The position numbers and the translations under genes are program-made. This document shows positions 7,283 through 15,506 of a DNA stretch of 36,935 nt, piece after piece (the stretch's first letter is position 1; each line of letters starts with the position of its first letter). The notes under the pieces are model-generated. The model worked only from the letters and a program-made list of their open reading frames with translations. It ran no database searches and was not told where the DNA came from. Origin of the DNA: Saccharicrinis sp. UBA6048 (lineage in GTDB: Bacteria; Bacteroidota; Bacteroidia; Bacteroidales; Marinilabiliaceae); contig DIYS01000121.1 in assembly GCA_002429115.1 (NCBI GenBank), positions 1 through 36,935 on the forward strand, read 5' to 3'.

Positions 7283-8496
7283 TATTTGTTCACAATCACT
7301 CGAACCGGATACCAGGCTGCCAGAATACTTATAACAGACACAGTTACAATCACTGTAAAAACGTCTTGTAGTTCAAGTGCTACCGGGTAGCCATCGGTTA
7401 TATAATGGCCGCTGCCCATAAATTTGATGACGGCAAAATGTTGTTGTATCAATACCAACACTACGCCCAATAAAGTACCCGTTACTATTCCTGCCAATGA
7501 AATCAACCAACCTTCCATCATAAAAATACGGGTAATTAGTTTCTTGTCAGCCCCCATGCTTTTAAGCGTAAAAATGCTTTCTTTCTTCTCATAAATGAGC
7601 ATCGCAAGATTGGCCACAATGTTAAAGGCAGCAATGGCAATAATAAAGCTCAGGATAAGGTAAGCCATAAGCTTTTCGACCTTCATCACTTTGTAAAATG
7701 AAGCATGCTGCTCTTGTTGGTTAAGCACATCCATTTGCTCACCAACAATCTCTTGAACTTGTTTTTCGATGGATGAAATGTCAGCACCCTCTTTAGTTCT
7801 AATAGCTAAGGAAGAGACAATGTTTTGGTCGTATTGAGATAAACGTCGTGCCTGATCAATGTCGATAATCACATATTGCCCGTCGTATTCTTCCTGGTTC
7901 ACAGCAAACATGCCGGTTGGATTAAGGTAATCCTGCTTAAAGGCGTTTTGGGGTGTCATAATATTAATGTTGCCCTTACGCTTTGGAATATACATCACCA
8001 GCGGAGTCACAAAATTCATGCGGATAGCCAGCTGATCGGCTAAGCGCCTGCCAATGACACCTCTGAACTCGGACTTGTATTTTAACGAATATTCTCCATC
8101 AATAATGATCGAATCGATGCCACTTACTTTATTAAACATGGAGTCAACGCCCATAACCATTGCCGGCATTCTTCGTTGGCGGTATTTTAACAGCGCCTGA
8201 TGTTCCAGAACTTCAGAAATGTGAAGAACGCCATCTGTATTTTGGATCTTTTTGTAATCAATTGAATCAAGAGATATAACCTTCCCTGATTTAGGTACCA
8301 ACTTTAAATCCGGATCAAAAGCCGTATATAATTCGCCCATAAAACCATGCAAGCCATTAAATACCGATAAGATAATTATTAAGGCCATGCTGCCTGTAAG
8401 CACTCCAAAAACAGAAATCATTGAGATGATATTAATGACATTCTGAGATTTTTTAGCGTACAAATACCGCTTAGCTATGGTAAAGGCGAGCTGCAT
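7258..8496 (-). CDS. ABC transporter permease, LolC/LolE (FtsX/MacB) type
   Basis: The 412-residue membrane protein has the layout of LolC/E permeases: a first transmembrane helix at about 22-46 (ISVFGVLTGSMALIIILSVFNG), a large periplasmic domain to about 275, then three C-terminal helices with the FtsX core (AYLILSFIIAIAAFNIVANLAMLIYEKKESIFTLK is interrupted only once; KSMGADKKLITRIFMMEG follows). LolCDE extracts lipoproteins from the inner membrane for delivery to LolA. No LolD ATPase is adjacent, as is common in Bacteroidota. It is the last gene of the rbfA operon, five bases after the methyltransferase. The family is clear; the lipoprotein-export role is inferred from architecture. Confidence 0.88.
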   Translation of the reverse strand: MQLAFTIAKRYLYAKKSQNVINIISMISVFGVLTGSMALIIILSVFNGLHGFMGELYTAFDPDLKLVPKSGKVISLDSIDYKKIQNTDGVLHISEVLEHQALLKYRQRRMPAMVMGVDSMFNKVSGIDSIIIDGEYSLKYKSEFRGVIGRRLADQLAIRMNFVTPLVMYIPKRKGNINIMTPQNAFKQDYLNPTGMFAVNQEEYDGQYVIIDIDQARRLSQYDQNIVSSLAIRTKEGADISSIEKQVQEIVGEQMDVLNQQEQHASFYKVMKVEKLMAYLILSFIIAIAAFNIVANLAMLIYEKKESIFTLKSMGADKKLITRIFMMEGWLISLAGIVTGTLLGVVLVLIQQHFAVIKFMGSGHYITDGYPVALELQDVFTVIVTVSVISILAAWYPVRVIVNKYYSETASS

Positions 8497-8501
8497 ATTG
8501 A

Positions 8502-9320
8502 TTATTTTTTAGCGACCACCATCAATCCGGTTCCCGTTTTGTGCTTCTGCTTTACATCCAGATGATTCAGTATATAAGCCACCGGATAAGTCAGGATGTA
8601 ATAAGCTGGCAGTATAATGAAAAACAACTTACTGGCATTTAGCATCTTTATCGGGTACTTCATGGATAAACGCCATGAAATATTACCTGGCTTACCATAA
8701 GTATACTGGGTTTTTATCTGCGAAAAGCCAGCATTGCTTAGCTTTTCTTTAATGTCTTCAGCATTATAGCCGTCTCTCACATGTTCGTCAATAAAGCCAT
8801 GAACTTCATCTTCTTCATGATGATGTGCATCCGAGCCGCCCTGGTCTGATGGGGTAGAAATCAATAATGTTCCGCCGTCTTTCATTGATCGATGAAAATT
8901 CCTGAATACCAATTCATCTTCAAGAATGTGCTCCATTACATCCACTGATAGTATCAGGTCATAGGTGTTTTCACGAACGAATTTGGTAAGGTCGGCCACC
9001 TCAAATTGAACACGGTCACCTCGTCCTATTTTCTGAAAGAAATTGTTGCAGTCTTCAATTTGTTCGTCTTTAACATCGGCTCCGGTTATGGTCCAGTTTT
9101 TTCCAAGCGACGACATAAAGTAATCATATTGTCCAAAACCACTTCCGGCATCTAAAACATTCAAAGGAGCAGAAGCAGATGCATTTACTTTTTTAAGCTC
9201 ACGGCGAATGTACCATGCTCTTAATAAAAGCAAGTCTAAAAGCCGGTAAAACAGCTTGCGTAAAACAGGAGTCTGATTAAAAACCTTTCCTAAAGAGCGC
9301 TTTATCGGATCGTATTGCAT
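8502..9320 (-). CDS. class I SAM-dependent methyltransferase
   Basis: The 272-residue protein carries the Rossmann methyltransferase motifs: VLDAGSGFGQYDYFM (motif I, SAM binding, about 55-69), an acidic residue ending strand 2 in ITGADVKDEQ, VADLTKF and YDLILSVDVMEHI (motif IV region). A His-rich loop (SDAHHHEEDEVHGF, about 165-178) and a hydrophobic C-terminal segment (KLFFIILPAYYILTYPVAYI, about 228-247) suggest membrane association and possibly a lipid or quinone-like substrate. The substrate cannot be read from sequence. The ATG lies two bases after the rbfA stop and the permease follows after five bases, so all three are translated from one mRNA. Confidence 0.88.
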   Translation of the reverse strand: MQYDPIKRSLGKVFNQTPVLRKLFYRLLDLLLLRAWYIRRELKKVNASASAPLNVLDAGSGFGQYDYFMSSLGKNWTITGADVKDEQIEDCNNFFQKIGRGDRVQFEVADLTKFVRENTYDLILSVDVMEHILEDELVFRNFHRSMKDGGTLLISTPSDQGGSDAHHHEEDEVHGFIDEHVRDGYNAEDIKEKLSNAGFSQIKTQYTYGKPGNISWRLSMKYPIKMLNASKLFFIILPAYYILTYPVAYILNHLDVKQKHKTGTGLMVVAKK

Positions 9321-9322
9321 AG

Positions 9323-9661
9323 TTAGTCTTTTAACAAACGATCAATGTTATCCAGGTAATCAAGACTGTCATCAAGAAAGAATCGCAACTCAGGAATGAT
9401 ACGCATTTGTTTGCCAACACGCTTACCCAATGCAAATCGGATTTGTGATGCCTGTTCATTGATTTCTTTCATCACATCTTCTATATTGCCGGTAGGAAAA
9501 ATACTTAAGTAAGCCTTTGCCTGACCTAAGTCCGGAGAAATTCTCACCACAGTTACAGTTACCATAGTGCCTTGGCAAACAGCTCTCATTTCTCTTTGAA
9601 ATATTTCACTAATCTCCTTTTGAAGGAGTCTTGATATCTTTTTTTGTCTCGTTGAATCCAT
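9323..9661 (-). CDS. rbfA: 30S ribosome-binding factor A
   Basis: This 112-residue protein matches RbfA: it starts STRQKKISRLLQKEISEIF, followed by VTVTVVRISPDLGQAKAYLSI (the KH-like core strand), the helix EQASQIRFALGKRVGKQM and the conserved RIIPELRFFLDDSLDY. RbfA binds the immature 30S subunit and helps 16S rRNA 5'-end maturation. Length and N-terminus agree with the family. It heads the operon with the methyltransferase and the LolC/E-type permease. A one-mismatch -7 box, TATTTTCG, lies on the minus strand at 9709-9716, about 50 bases upstream. Confidence 0.95.
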   Translation of the reverse strand: MDSTRQKKISRLLQKEISEIFQREMRAVCQGTMVTVTVVRISPDLGQAKAYLSIFPTGNIEDVMKEINEQASQIRFALGKRVGKQMRIIPELRFFLDDSLDYLDNIDRLLKD

Positions 9662-9781
9662 AATTTTACTCGTCCTCTACTTATTCTCGTTATCGTTGAT
9701 TCAGAAAGCGAAAATACACTTTTTAGATGGAATTTTGTGTATAGGTAGTCGAAGGCTTTATTGATCCTATGGCAATACCAC

Positions 9782-9813
9782 AAAAAAAACCTGCAATTCC
9801 TTTAAATTGCAGG
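9782..9813 (-). terminator. intrinsic terminator of the Spy-like gene
   Basis: On the minus strand CCTGCAATT and AATTGCAGG (complements of 9805-9813 and 9790-9798) form a perfect 9-bp stem with a 6-base loop, followed by eight T (9782-9789). This is a textbook terminator that insulates the downstream rbfA operon. Confidence 0.9.
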
Positions 9814-9854
9814 TCTCTCAAACCAAAACTTTTACCAATTATGAAAATTATGGG

Positions 9855-10250
9855 CTACCTAGCGCTCCTTGCGTTATTAGGCCCATTTCTCATTTCTTTT
9901 GCTCTTTCTTTTTGAAGAGCCTTATACTTTTCAAACTGATCGGCTGATAAAATATTTTTCAGTTCCTCAGTTTTTTCTGCGTTCAATTCAATGATCAATG
10001 TACGCATTTTTTCACGATCACCTTTTGAGTTTTGTCTGTTTTTTTGAAATTCTTTGACGAACTTCAGGTTTACTTCCGTTACTGCTTCTATTTGCTTTTC
10101 GTTTAAGCTAAGCTCTTTAATCATTTTCTCGGTTTGGCGATCTGCTATCTCCTCTGGTGATCTGTCATTTCTTCTTTGACCAGAGCATATGAATACGATC
10201 CCTAGTAAAATAACCGTTATTACAACTAATCGATGTGTCATTTTGTTCAT
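9855..10250 (-). CDS. small periplasmic Spy/CpxP-like protein
   Basis: From the ATG at 10250 the product is 131 residues: a signal peptide (MNKMTHRLVVITVILLGIVF, cleavage near SGQ) and then a charged, all-helical domain. The helices include RSPEEIADRQTEKMIKELSL, NEKQIEAVTEVNLKFVKEFQ and the later NILSADQFEKYKALQKER. The LSLNEKQ and LSADQFEKY elements resemble the repeated LT-x-x-Q motifs of Spy/CpxP-like periplasmic chaperones, which in Bacteroidota are often annotated as DUF4890-like. An upstream ATG at 10304 would add 18 residues before the signal peptide and is unlikely. The gene is monocistronic with a strong terminator. Chaperone or stress function is inferred, not shown. Confidence 0.75.
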   Translation of the reverse strand: MNKMTHRLVVITVILLGIVFICSGQRRNDRSPEEIADRQTEKMIKELSLNEKQIEAVTEVNLKFVKEFQKNRQNSKGDREKMRTLIIELNAEKTEELKNILSADQFEKYKALQKERAKEMRNGPNNARSAR

Positions 10251-10337
10251 ATTATAGTTAATCTTTGGTTTTTGACGATTATTTGCGGGAAATCTTGCGC
10301 ACAAAAAAGGGAAATAATTTACAACGATTGTTAAGTG

Positions 10338-10345
10338 TATTTTTG
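10338..10345 (+). promoter_or_regulatory. -7 box for the TPR-PD40-SPOR operon
   Basis: TATTTTTG is an exact TAnnTTTG match about 98 bases before the chosen ATG at 10443. No correctly spaced TTG is visible, so this is one candidate among possible others. Confidence 0.4.
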
Positions 10346-10442
10346 TGTTTAAACAAAAATTAACATTTTCCTTATTGATTATGAGAGATTTGTGAAAAAA
10401 TACATTATTTTGCGAATAATTGGGGTTACATATATCAACTAT

Positions 10443-12410
10443 ATGGTAAGAATAGTGAGAAAATTACTGGTAATTGCATTAGTTTTTTTGACATGTGTAC
10501 GTGGGGAAGCACAACAGAAAAAAGCAATTAGACAGGAAAACAAAGCGTTCGAAAAGGCATTGAATTCTGTTGAATCTCAGGATTATTTAAAAGCCATTTC
10601 TTTATTAGAGGAAATCATAGAGAAATCACCCGATAATACGGCTGCATACCTGCATTTGGGCATCTGCTATCTGAGTGCAAATGCCACCGCCGACAGTGCG
10701 ATCTATGTCTTTAAAGAAGGTCTGGCTCAGTTAAGTGCTGAAGAGCAATATGATATATTGGGGCAGGATTTCTTTATGGCTCTGGGTAAAGCCTATCAGG
10801 TGGCTCTGGAGCCCGATTCAGCCCTGATGGTTTATAGTCAGATGTTGGCGAGTATTCCTAATATGGATAAAGACTTTGAGGCCGAGATTGAGCATGAAAT
10901 ATCTATGTGTGACAATGCTAAAGTTTTTTTAGCGAATCCGGTGGAACTAACGATAGTTAACCTTGGCAAAAAAGTTAATAGTAAATATGATGATCATAGT
11001 CCCTTGGTGAGCGTATATGAAGATAAACTACTATTCACCTCAAGACGTGAGCAGTCGAAGTTACCGGTTTTAAACGATGGGCAATACCCGGAGAAGGTGT
11101 ACATGTCGCACGGCGATTCGGCAAGCTGGGAAAGTGCAAGTGCGCTCGAAACGTTTTTCAGAAACTTCGAACATGAATCGGCATTATCATTATCGGCAGA
11201 CGGCAATGCCATTTTTATCTACCGTTTTGATGCCGATGGAGGTAAAAGTATTTACATGAGCCTGATGGAAAATGATCAATGGTCCAATCCGGTAAAACTG
11301 CCTTATCCGATAAATACCGATGCAGCCGAAACACATGCCTCTATATCTGGCGACAGAAGTACCTTGTTTTTCACCAGCGATCGTGAAGGTGGGTATGGAG
11401 GGATTGATATTTATATGTGTAAGAAAGATGCCTATGGGCGATGGGGTGAGGCTCGCAACCTTGGGGCAGCCGTTAATACAAAGCACGATGAGGAGACACC
11501 GATGATACATCCCGATGGAGCAACACTGTATTTTGCATCAGAAGGGCATAATTCAATGGGGCGACTGGATGTTTTTTATACCCAGATGAATGCCGATAGT
11601 ACGTGGTTATTGCCGGTTAACCTGGGCTATCCGATAAATACGCCTGATGATGATTTCTTTTTTCTGCCTACACTGGATAAGAGTCATGCTTATTATGCTT
11701 CGGCGAAGTATACCGATACGTATGGCGGATCAGACATTTATAAAGTTGAATTTGATGCAGGGTTTGAAGGTGAACTGGCGGTGATAGAAGGCGAGGTATC
11801 TGATGTGGGAGCAGCCAGGTCGGGTTCGGTTCGAATAATGGTGACCAGAAAAACAGATCGTCGTCTGGTAGGTGATTACCGACCAGATAAAAACACAGGT
11901 AAGTACACGATGTTCCTTGAAACGGGTCATGAATATGAAGTGGAAGAGAGGGTGGAGGATAAAGTGATTAAGGAATCAGAATTATCCATTCAGGAGGATA
12001 TGAAATACATAGCCGGCAACAATGTGTTGTCTTTCGATGAAATAAGGATGGATCCGCCTCTTAAACAAATCATCATCAATGATCAACTGGTGAAGGAGCA
12101 GGAGCAATTTATTACTGAGCTTAATGATGAAGTAAAAACAGTTGATAAACCTACTTTTTATACCATACAGGTGCTGGCTTTGAAACATAAGCCATTGTTT
12201 GCTTCTCTTTATTTAAAGGGGTTGAACGTCAATGATTTGAAAAGTATCAAATGCAAGGATAGCTATACGCGCTACATTTACGGGTCTTATTTAGATAAAA
12301 AAACTGCAATAGAAGAGCGTGAAGAAATAATGAAACTGGGTAAATTTAAGGATTCTTTTGTGAGAAGGATTGATGAGGTTGATGAGTTAAAAGAACATCC
12401 GGTATTATGA
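10443..12410 (+). CDS. exported TPR / PD40 beta-propeller protein with C-terminal SPOR-like domain
   Basis: The 655-residue protein has a signal peptide (MVRIVRKLLVIALVFLTCVR, cut near GEA-QQ), TPR helices at about 35-125 (DYLKAISLLEEIIEKSPDN, AYLHLGICYL) and a PD40/WD40-like propeller at about 170-440. Repeats include LFFTSDREGGYGGIDIYMCK, LYFASEGHNSMGRLDVFYTQ and AYYASAKYTDTYGGSDIYKV. The last 80 residues (FYTIQVLAL, then YTRYIYGSYLDKKTAIEERE and FVRRID) look like a SPOR peptidoglycan-binding domain. It resembles PorE-like envelope proteins but lacks an OmpA domain. A GTG at 10392 would extend it by 17 residues; the ATG fits the signal peptide better. The stop overlaps the next start (ATGA). 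Role inferred: periplasmic scaffold at the cell wall. Confidence 0.85.
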   Translation: MVRIVRKLLVIALVFLTCVRGEAQQKKAIRQENKAFEKALNSVESQDYLKAISLLEEIIEKSPDNTAAYLHLGICYLSANATADSAIYVFKEGLAQLSAEEQYDILGQDFFMALGKAYQVALEPDSALMVYSQMLASIPNMDKDFEAEIEHEISMCDNAKVFLANPVELTIVNLGKKVNSKYDDHSPLVSVYEDKLLFTSRREQSKLPVLNDGQYPEKVYMSHGDSASWESASALETFFRNFEHESALSLSADGNAIFIYRFDADGGKSIYMSLMENDQWSNPVKLPYPINTDAAETHASISGDRSTLFFTSDREGGYGGIDIYMCKKDAYGRWGEARNLGAAVNTKHDEETPMIHPDGATLYFASEGHNSMGRLDVFYTQMNADSTWLLPVNLGYPINTPDDDFFFLPTLDKSHAYYASAKYTDTYGGSDIYKVEFDAGFEGELAVIEGEVSDVGAARSGSVRIMVTRKTDRRLVGDYRPDKNTGKYTMFLETGHEYEVEERVEDKVIKESELSIQEDMKYIAGNNVLSFDEIRMDPPLKQIIINDQLVKEQEQFITELNDEVKTVDKPTFYTIQVLALKHKPLFASLYLKGLNVNDLKSIKCKDSYTRYIYGSYLDKKTAIEEREEIMKLGKFKDSFVRRIDEVDELKEHPVL

Positions 12411-12988
12411 AAAAGGTAGCTCGATATTTTTTCCAGGGATTATTATATATCGTTCCCCTGGCTGTAACTATTTACGTATTGGTTTTTGCATTTATATGGC
12501 TTGATAGTCTGCTGCGCGATCTTGAAATATTTCAGCACGAGCCATATGCACAATTCAATTTTCCTGGTTTAGGACTGTTAGTTATCCTTGTGGTAGTGAC
12601 ATTAATTGGTTTTGCAGGTCAACGCCTGATAACTGCGCCTTTGAGTCATTCGTTTGATACCATGTTGAAGCGTGCTCCGCTGATCAAAGTTATTTATACT
12701 TCGGTTAAAGATTTATTGTCAGCTTTTGTGGGTAAGGAGCGAAAGTTTGAAAAGCCTGTGCTGGTTAGTCTTGATAACGCAGGTATCCTACAGCGTTTTG
12801 GATTTATAACCGCAGCCGATCTGGAAGATTTGGGAGTTAAAGATAAAATTGCGGTTTATTTACCGAGTTCATACGGAATTCTTGGAGAACTGTATGTTGT
12901 GCCAACTGATAAAGTGAAGCTGATTGATGCCCATCCCGCAGATGTGATGAAGTTTATTGTTTCCGGTGGTGTAGCAAAGGTTAAGTAA
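12407..12988 (+). CDS. DUF502 family inner-membrane protein
   Basis: The 193-residue protein begins with a hydrophobic segment FFQGLLYIVPLAVTIYVLVF and has a second one at about 52-72 (FPGLGLLVILVVVTLIGFAG). The soluble part carries the DUF502 landmarks: PLIKVIYTSVKDLLSAF, FEKPVLV, FGFITAADL, AVYLPSSYGILGELYVVP and DVMKFIVSGG. DUF502 members have no settled biochemical role. Its ATG overlaps the stop of the PD40 protein in an ATGA, and its own stop shares a base with the rlpA start (TAATG), so the three genes are translationally coupled. This places it with cell-envelope functions. Confidence 0.9.
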   Translation: MKKVARYFFQGLLYIVPLAVTIYVLVFAFIWLDSLLRDLEIFQHEPYAQFNFPGLGLLVILVVVTLIGFAGQRLITAPLSHSFDTMLKRAPLIKVIYTSVKDLLSAFVGKERKFEKPVLVSLDNAGILQRFGFITAADLEDLGVKDKIAVYLPSSYGILGELYVVPTDKVKLIDAHPADVMKFIVSGGVAKVK

Positions 12989-13464
12989 TGAATCTGCAAA
13001 GATATCCCAAGGCTCTGTGTCGCGGTATCTCAATTTTGATACTCTTCTATCTGAACACCATATTTTGTCTGGCGCAGGATTATCAGGAAAAAGGGAAAGC
13101 TTCTTTTTATGCCAATAAATTCGAAGGAAGAAAAACAGCCAATGGTGAAATCTTCTCAAATAGTAAGTTGACTGCTGCTCATAAAACATTGCCCTTTAAT
13201 ACAATGGTAAAAGTGACCAACCTGGACAATGGAAAGTCTGTGGTGGTCAGAATTAATGATCGCGGGCCATTTATTAAAGGACGAATTATTGACCTGAGTC
13301 AGGCCGCTGCTAAAGAACTGGACTTTGTTGTGAAAGGAATTACATCTGTTAAAATTGAGATTGTTAGACAGCCTTTACATCCCGATTCACTTTATAAACA
13401 GCTTTTTCCAAAACCTTTACCATCATTCTCACTGCCCGAGTTACGGGTCGATGTATTGCATTAA
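12988..13464 (+). CDS. rlpA: RlpA-like septal ring protein (double-psi beta-barrel)
   Basis: The 158-residue protein has an N-terminal signal peptide (ISILILFYLNTIFCLAQ) and then the RlpA double-psi beta-barrel: GKASFYANKFEGRKTANGE, LTAAHKTLPFNTMVKVTNL, VVVRINDRGPF with the catalytic Asp, and RIIDLSQAAAKEL. RlpA proteins bind septal glycan strands and, in Pseudomonas, cleave denuded glycan. The usual C-terminal SPOR domain is absent here; the first gene of this same operon ends in a SPOR-like domain instead. The gene overlaps the DUF502 stop by one base and is last in the operon; the next gene has its own promoter. There is no clear lipobox. Confidence 0.92.
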   Translation: MNLQRYPKALCRGISILILFYLNTIFCLAQDYQEKGKASFYANKFEGRKTANGEIFSNSKLTAAHKTLPFNTMVKVTNLDNGKSVVVRINDRGPFIKGRIIDLSQAAAKELDFVVKGITSVKIEIVRQPLHPDSLYKQLFPKPLPSFSLPELRVDVLH

Positions 13465-13478
13465 CCATCAAGTACAAA

Positions 13479-13509
13479 TTGCTCGACCCATCATTTGATT
13501 GTATATTCG
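13479..13509 (+). promoter_or_regulatory. promoter of the TPR lipoprotein gene
   Basis: TTG at 13479-13481 is followed after 20 bases by TATATTCG (13502-13509), one mismatch from TAnnTTTG. Transcription would start near 13516, downstream of the ATG at 13499, which supports the internal ATG at 13538 as the real start. Confidence 0.55.
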
Positions 13510-13537
13510 CCTTTTTAATTCACGAAAACTGAGTACG

Positions 13538-14413
13538 ATGAAGAAAATTATTATAGGCTTATTAGCCATCGCTTTCGTAGCTTGTAACCCAACAGCAAAA
13601 CTACCTTCAATACAGGAAGCCGGCGATTTGGCTTTTAACCAGGCGGATTATCAGAAAGCATATACCCAGTATGCAGAATATGCAGCTATTGCAGAAGCTA
13701 ATAGTGTGGAGCTAAGCAATGCTATGAAAATCAACTATGCGCAAACATGTACTAATCTGGGTAAGGTTGATGAAGCAAAGGCTTTATACGATGAGCTGCT
13801 GTTAGACGATTCTAATACTAAATTGCTTGCTGAATACGCACAGTTCCTTCAACGAGAAGGATTGATCAATGATGAATTGGCATTGTGGAATAAGTATAGT
13901 GATAAGATTAATGATCCTTCGTTAAAAAAGCTGATGACAGAGCGCTTGATTTTTCTTGAGAATTCTAAAGAAAACTACGCTGCTGTTATTGAGACATACA
14001 CAGGCAAAGGTGACCATACTCTCGCAAAAGAAGCTGAGTTGGTATATATAAAAGCACTGGAAAATACCAAGAAAGGACATGCTGCGGCTAAAGCGTGTAA
14101 CAGTTTATTAAAAACGTATCCTTATTATACGGAGGCTTTGGAGTGGAAAGCCAGGTATTATTACAATAAAGCAGAAAATAAGTATCAGTACGAAATGAAT
14201 AAGTACAATAAGAAAAAGAACAACACCACTTATGCTTATTTGCGCCGCGAGCTGAAAAAGGTATCGGGCGATTTTCGGATTTCAAGAGATGTCTTTCTGA
14301 AGTTACGCAAACAGGATGCTGCAAACAAAAGTTATATCAGGCACCTGAAAAATATTTATCTGCGATTGGATATGAAAGCAGAAGCTGCCAAAATGGATAA
14401 ACTACTAAAGTAA
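13538..14413 (+). CDS. TPR-containing lipoprotein of unknown function
   Basis: From the ATG at 13538 the 291-residue product opens MKKIIIGLLAIAFVACNPT, a lipoprotein signal with lipobox FVAC. What follows is helical and TPR-like: AGDLAFNQADYQKAYTQYAE, KVDEAKALYDELLLDDSN, AVIETYTGKGDHTLAKEAEL. The C-terminus is very basic and rich in Tyr/Asn/Lys (KYQYEMNKYNKKKNNTTYAY, about 212-231), unusual for a TPR protein and possibly a contact surface for anionic polymers. An upstream ATG at 13499 lacks a signal and would lie before the promoter start. A strong terminator follows 17 bases after the stop. I know no named family. Confidence 0.8.
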   Translation: MKKIIIGLLAIAFVACNPTAKLPSIQEAGDLAFNQADYQKAYTQYAEYAAIAEANSVELSNAMKINYAQTCTNLGKVDEAKALYDELLLDDSNTKLLAEYAQFLQREGLINDELALWNKYSDKINDPSLKKLMTERLIFLENSKENYAAVIETYTGKGDHTLAKEAELVYIKALENTKKGHAAAKACNSLLKTYPYYTEALEWKARYYYNKAENKYQYEMNKYNKKKNNTTYAYLRRELKKVSGDFRISRDVFLKLRKQDAANKSYIRHLKNIYLRLDMKAEAAKMDKLLK

Positions 14414-14430
14414 ACTCAGAGGAATATTAC

Positions 14431-14478
14431 AAAAAAGGTGTCTGATAACTCATTAAGTGGTTACCAGACACCTTTTTT
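14431..14478 (+). terminator. strong bidirectional intrinsic terminator
   Basis: AAAAAAGGTGTCTG (14431-14444) and CAGACACCTTTTTT (14465-14478) are perfectly complementary over 14 bases. Inside, TAAC and GTTA extend the stem past one mismatch. The A-run and T-run on opposite sides make it usable for both the lipoprotein gene and, from the other side, leftward transcription from aqpZ. Confidence 0.93.
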
Positions 14479-14484
14479 GTATCA

Positions 14485-14620
14485 TATAAAATTCACAAGT
14501 TTGTTATGATTTCCGCAAATCTCGCTGATTGTTGCAGATGAATTCACCTAATTGAGTGAAAACATTTTCAGCGAGAATCTGCGTGATCTGCGGGCTATAA
14601 AATTCCACTTGTGAAATATA
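14485..14620. repeat. palindromic intergenic element (REP/MITE-like)
   Basis: About 130 non-coding bases fold on themselves. Outer arms TTCACAAGT (14492-14500) and ACTTGTGAA (14607-14615) are perfect. Inner arms starting CCGCAAATCTCGCTGATT (14513) and ending AATCTGCGTGATCTGCGG (14593) are complementary with a few mismatches. A core TTCAC...GTGAA hairpin lies near 14542-14560. TATAAAATT occurs on both flanks. The AATCTGCG-ATCTGCGG motif type recurs as dispersed palindromes in many Bacteroidota genomes, so this is most likely one copy of a mobile non-autonomous repeat. No other copy is visible in the window. Confidence 0.65.
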
Positions 14621-14637
14621 AGGATGTACTGCAAATA

Positions 14638-15324
14638 TCACTCTTCTTCAGGAGATAGGAATTTATAAACGATACCAGCAAGTATAGCTCCAACAATCGG
14701 TGCTACCCAGAAGAGCCATAGTTGACTTGTGGCCCAATCACCTACAAAAAGCGCTTGCGAAGTGCTTCGGGCAGGATTAACAGACGTATTGGTTACAGGG
14801 ATACTGATAAGGTGGATCAAAGTTAATGCAAGACCGATGGCCAGTCCGGCAAAGCCAGCTGGTGCCTTTGAATGAGTTGCACCAAGAATGACCAACAAGA
14901 ACATAAATGTCATGGCTACTTCACAAACCAATGCAGCCACTAATCCATATCCACCAGGCGAATGCTCCCCGTATCCATTAGCGGCAAATCCGCCTAATTC
15001 AAATCCCGCCTTACCACTGGCGATGAGGTAAATGATAAATGCGCCCGCTGTGGCACCCAACACCTGCGCAATAATATATGGAAGGATGTCTTTTGCCTCG
15101 AAGCGACCACCTGCCCATAGACCAATGGTGACTGCCGGATTAAGGTGACAACCGGATATATGCCCGATGGCATAGGCCATTGTCACCACCGTTAATCCAA
15201 ACGCAATGGAAACGCCAACAAAGCCAATGCCCAATTCAGGAAAACCGGCAGCAAGTACTGCACTGCCACATCCACCCAGTACGAGCCACCAGGTGCCGAA
15301 AAACTCTGCAATTAATTTCTTCAT
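14638..15324 (-). CDS. aqpZ: aquaporin Z
   Basis: The 228-residue protein is a complete major intrinsic protein with six transmembrane helices and both NPA loops: SGCHLNPAVTIGL (NPA at 62-64) and NTSVNPARSTSQA (about 180-192). The Arg right after the second NPA and the His/Cys environment fit the narrow water-selective filter of AqpZ rather than the wider GlpF. The start MKKLIAEFFGTWWLVLGGCG and the early WW are typical for AqpZ. It allows rapid osmotic water flux across the inner membrane. The gene stands alone between the palindromic element and a DUF5723 gene; I found no exact TAnnTTTG box upstream. Confidence 0.95.
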   Translation of the reverse strand: MKKLIAEFFGTWWLVLGGCGSAVLAAGFPELGIGFVGVSIAFGLTVVTMAYAIGHISGCHLNPAVTIGLWAGGRFEAKDILPYIIAQVLGATAGAFIIYLIASGKAGFELGGFAANGYGEHSPGGYGLVAALVCEVAMTFMFLLVILGATHSKAPAGFAGLAIGLALTLIHLISIPVTNTSVNPARSTSQALFVGDWATSQLWLFWVAPIVGAILAGIVYKFLSPEEE

Positions 15325-15448
15325 AATCTAAGTGTTTGATTAATAATGGTCTGTAATTTAAGGTGATATTATTAAATAATCCACTTTTAGCAGATTGTAA
15401 TATTTAGTCAGTCAGCAGTTTGTGAAGTGAAAAACTAAAAACGATCGC

Positions 15449-15465
15449 AGCTTAATAACTAAGCT
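15449..15465 (-). terminator. weak hairpin after the DUF5723 gene
   Basis: AGCTTA and TAAGCT pair around a 5-base loop; on the minus strand the hairpin is followed, after about 8 bases, by TTTTTAGTTTTTC. It may terminate the lipoprotein-DUF5723 transcript before aqpZ, but the distance to the T-run makes this uncertain. Confidence 0.3.
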
Positions 15466-15506
15466 ATATTTTAAGATTCGAGCCTTAAATAGTGTATAGT
15501 GAGATG

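Noticed and set aside
9586..9783. Minus-strand open frame of 65 codons overlapping the rbfA start
   Set aside because: It overlaps the rbfA coding start in another frame and covers the inferred promoter; no homology is recognisable.
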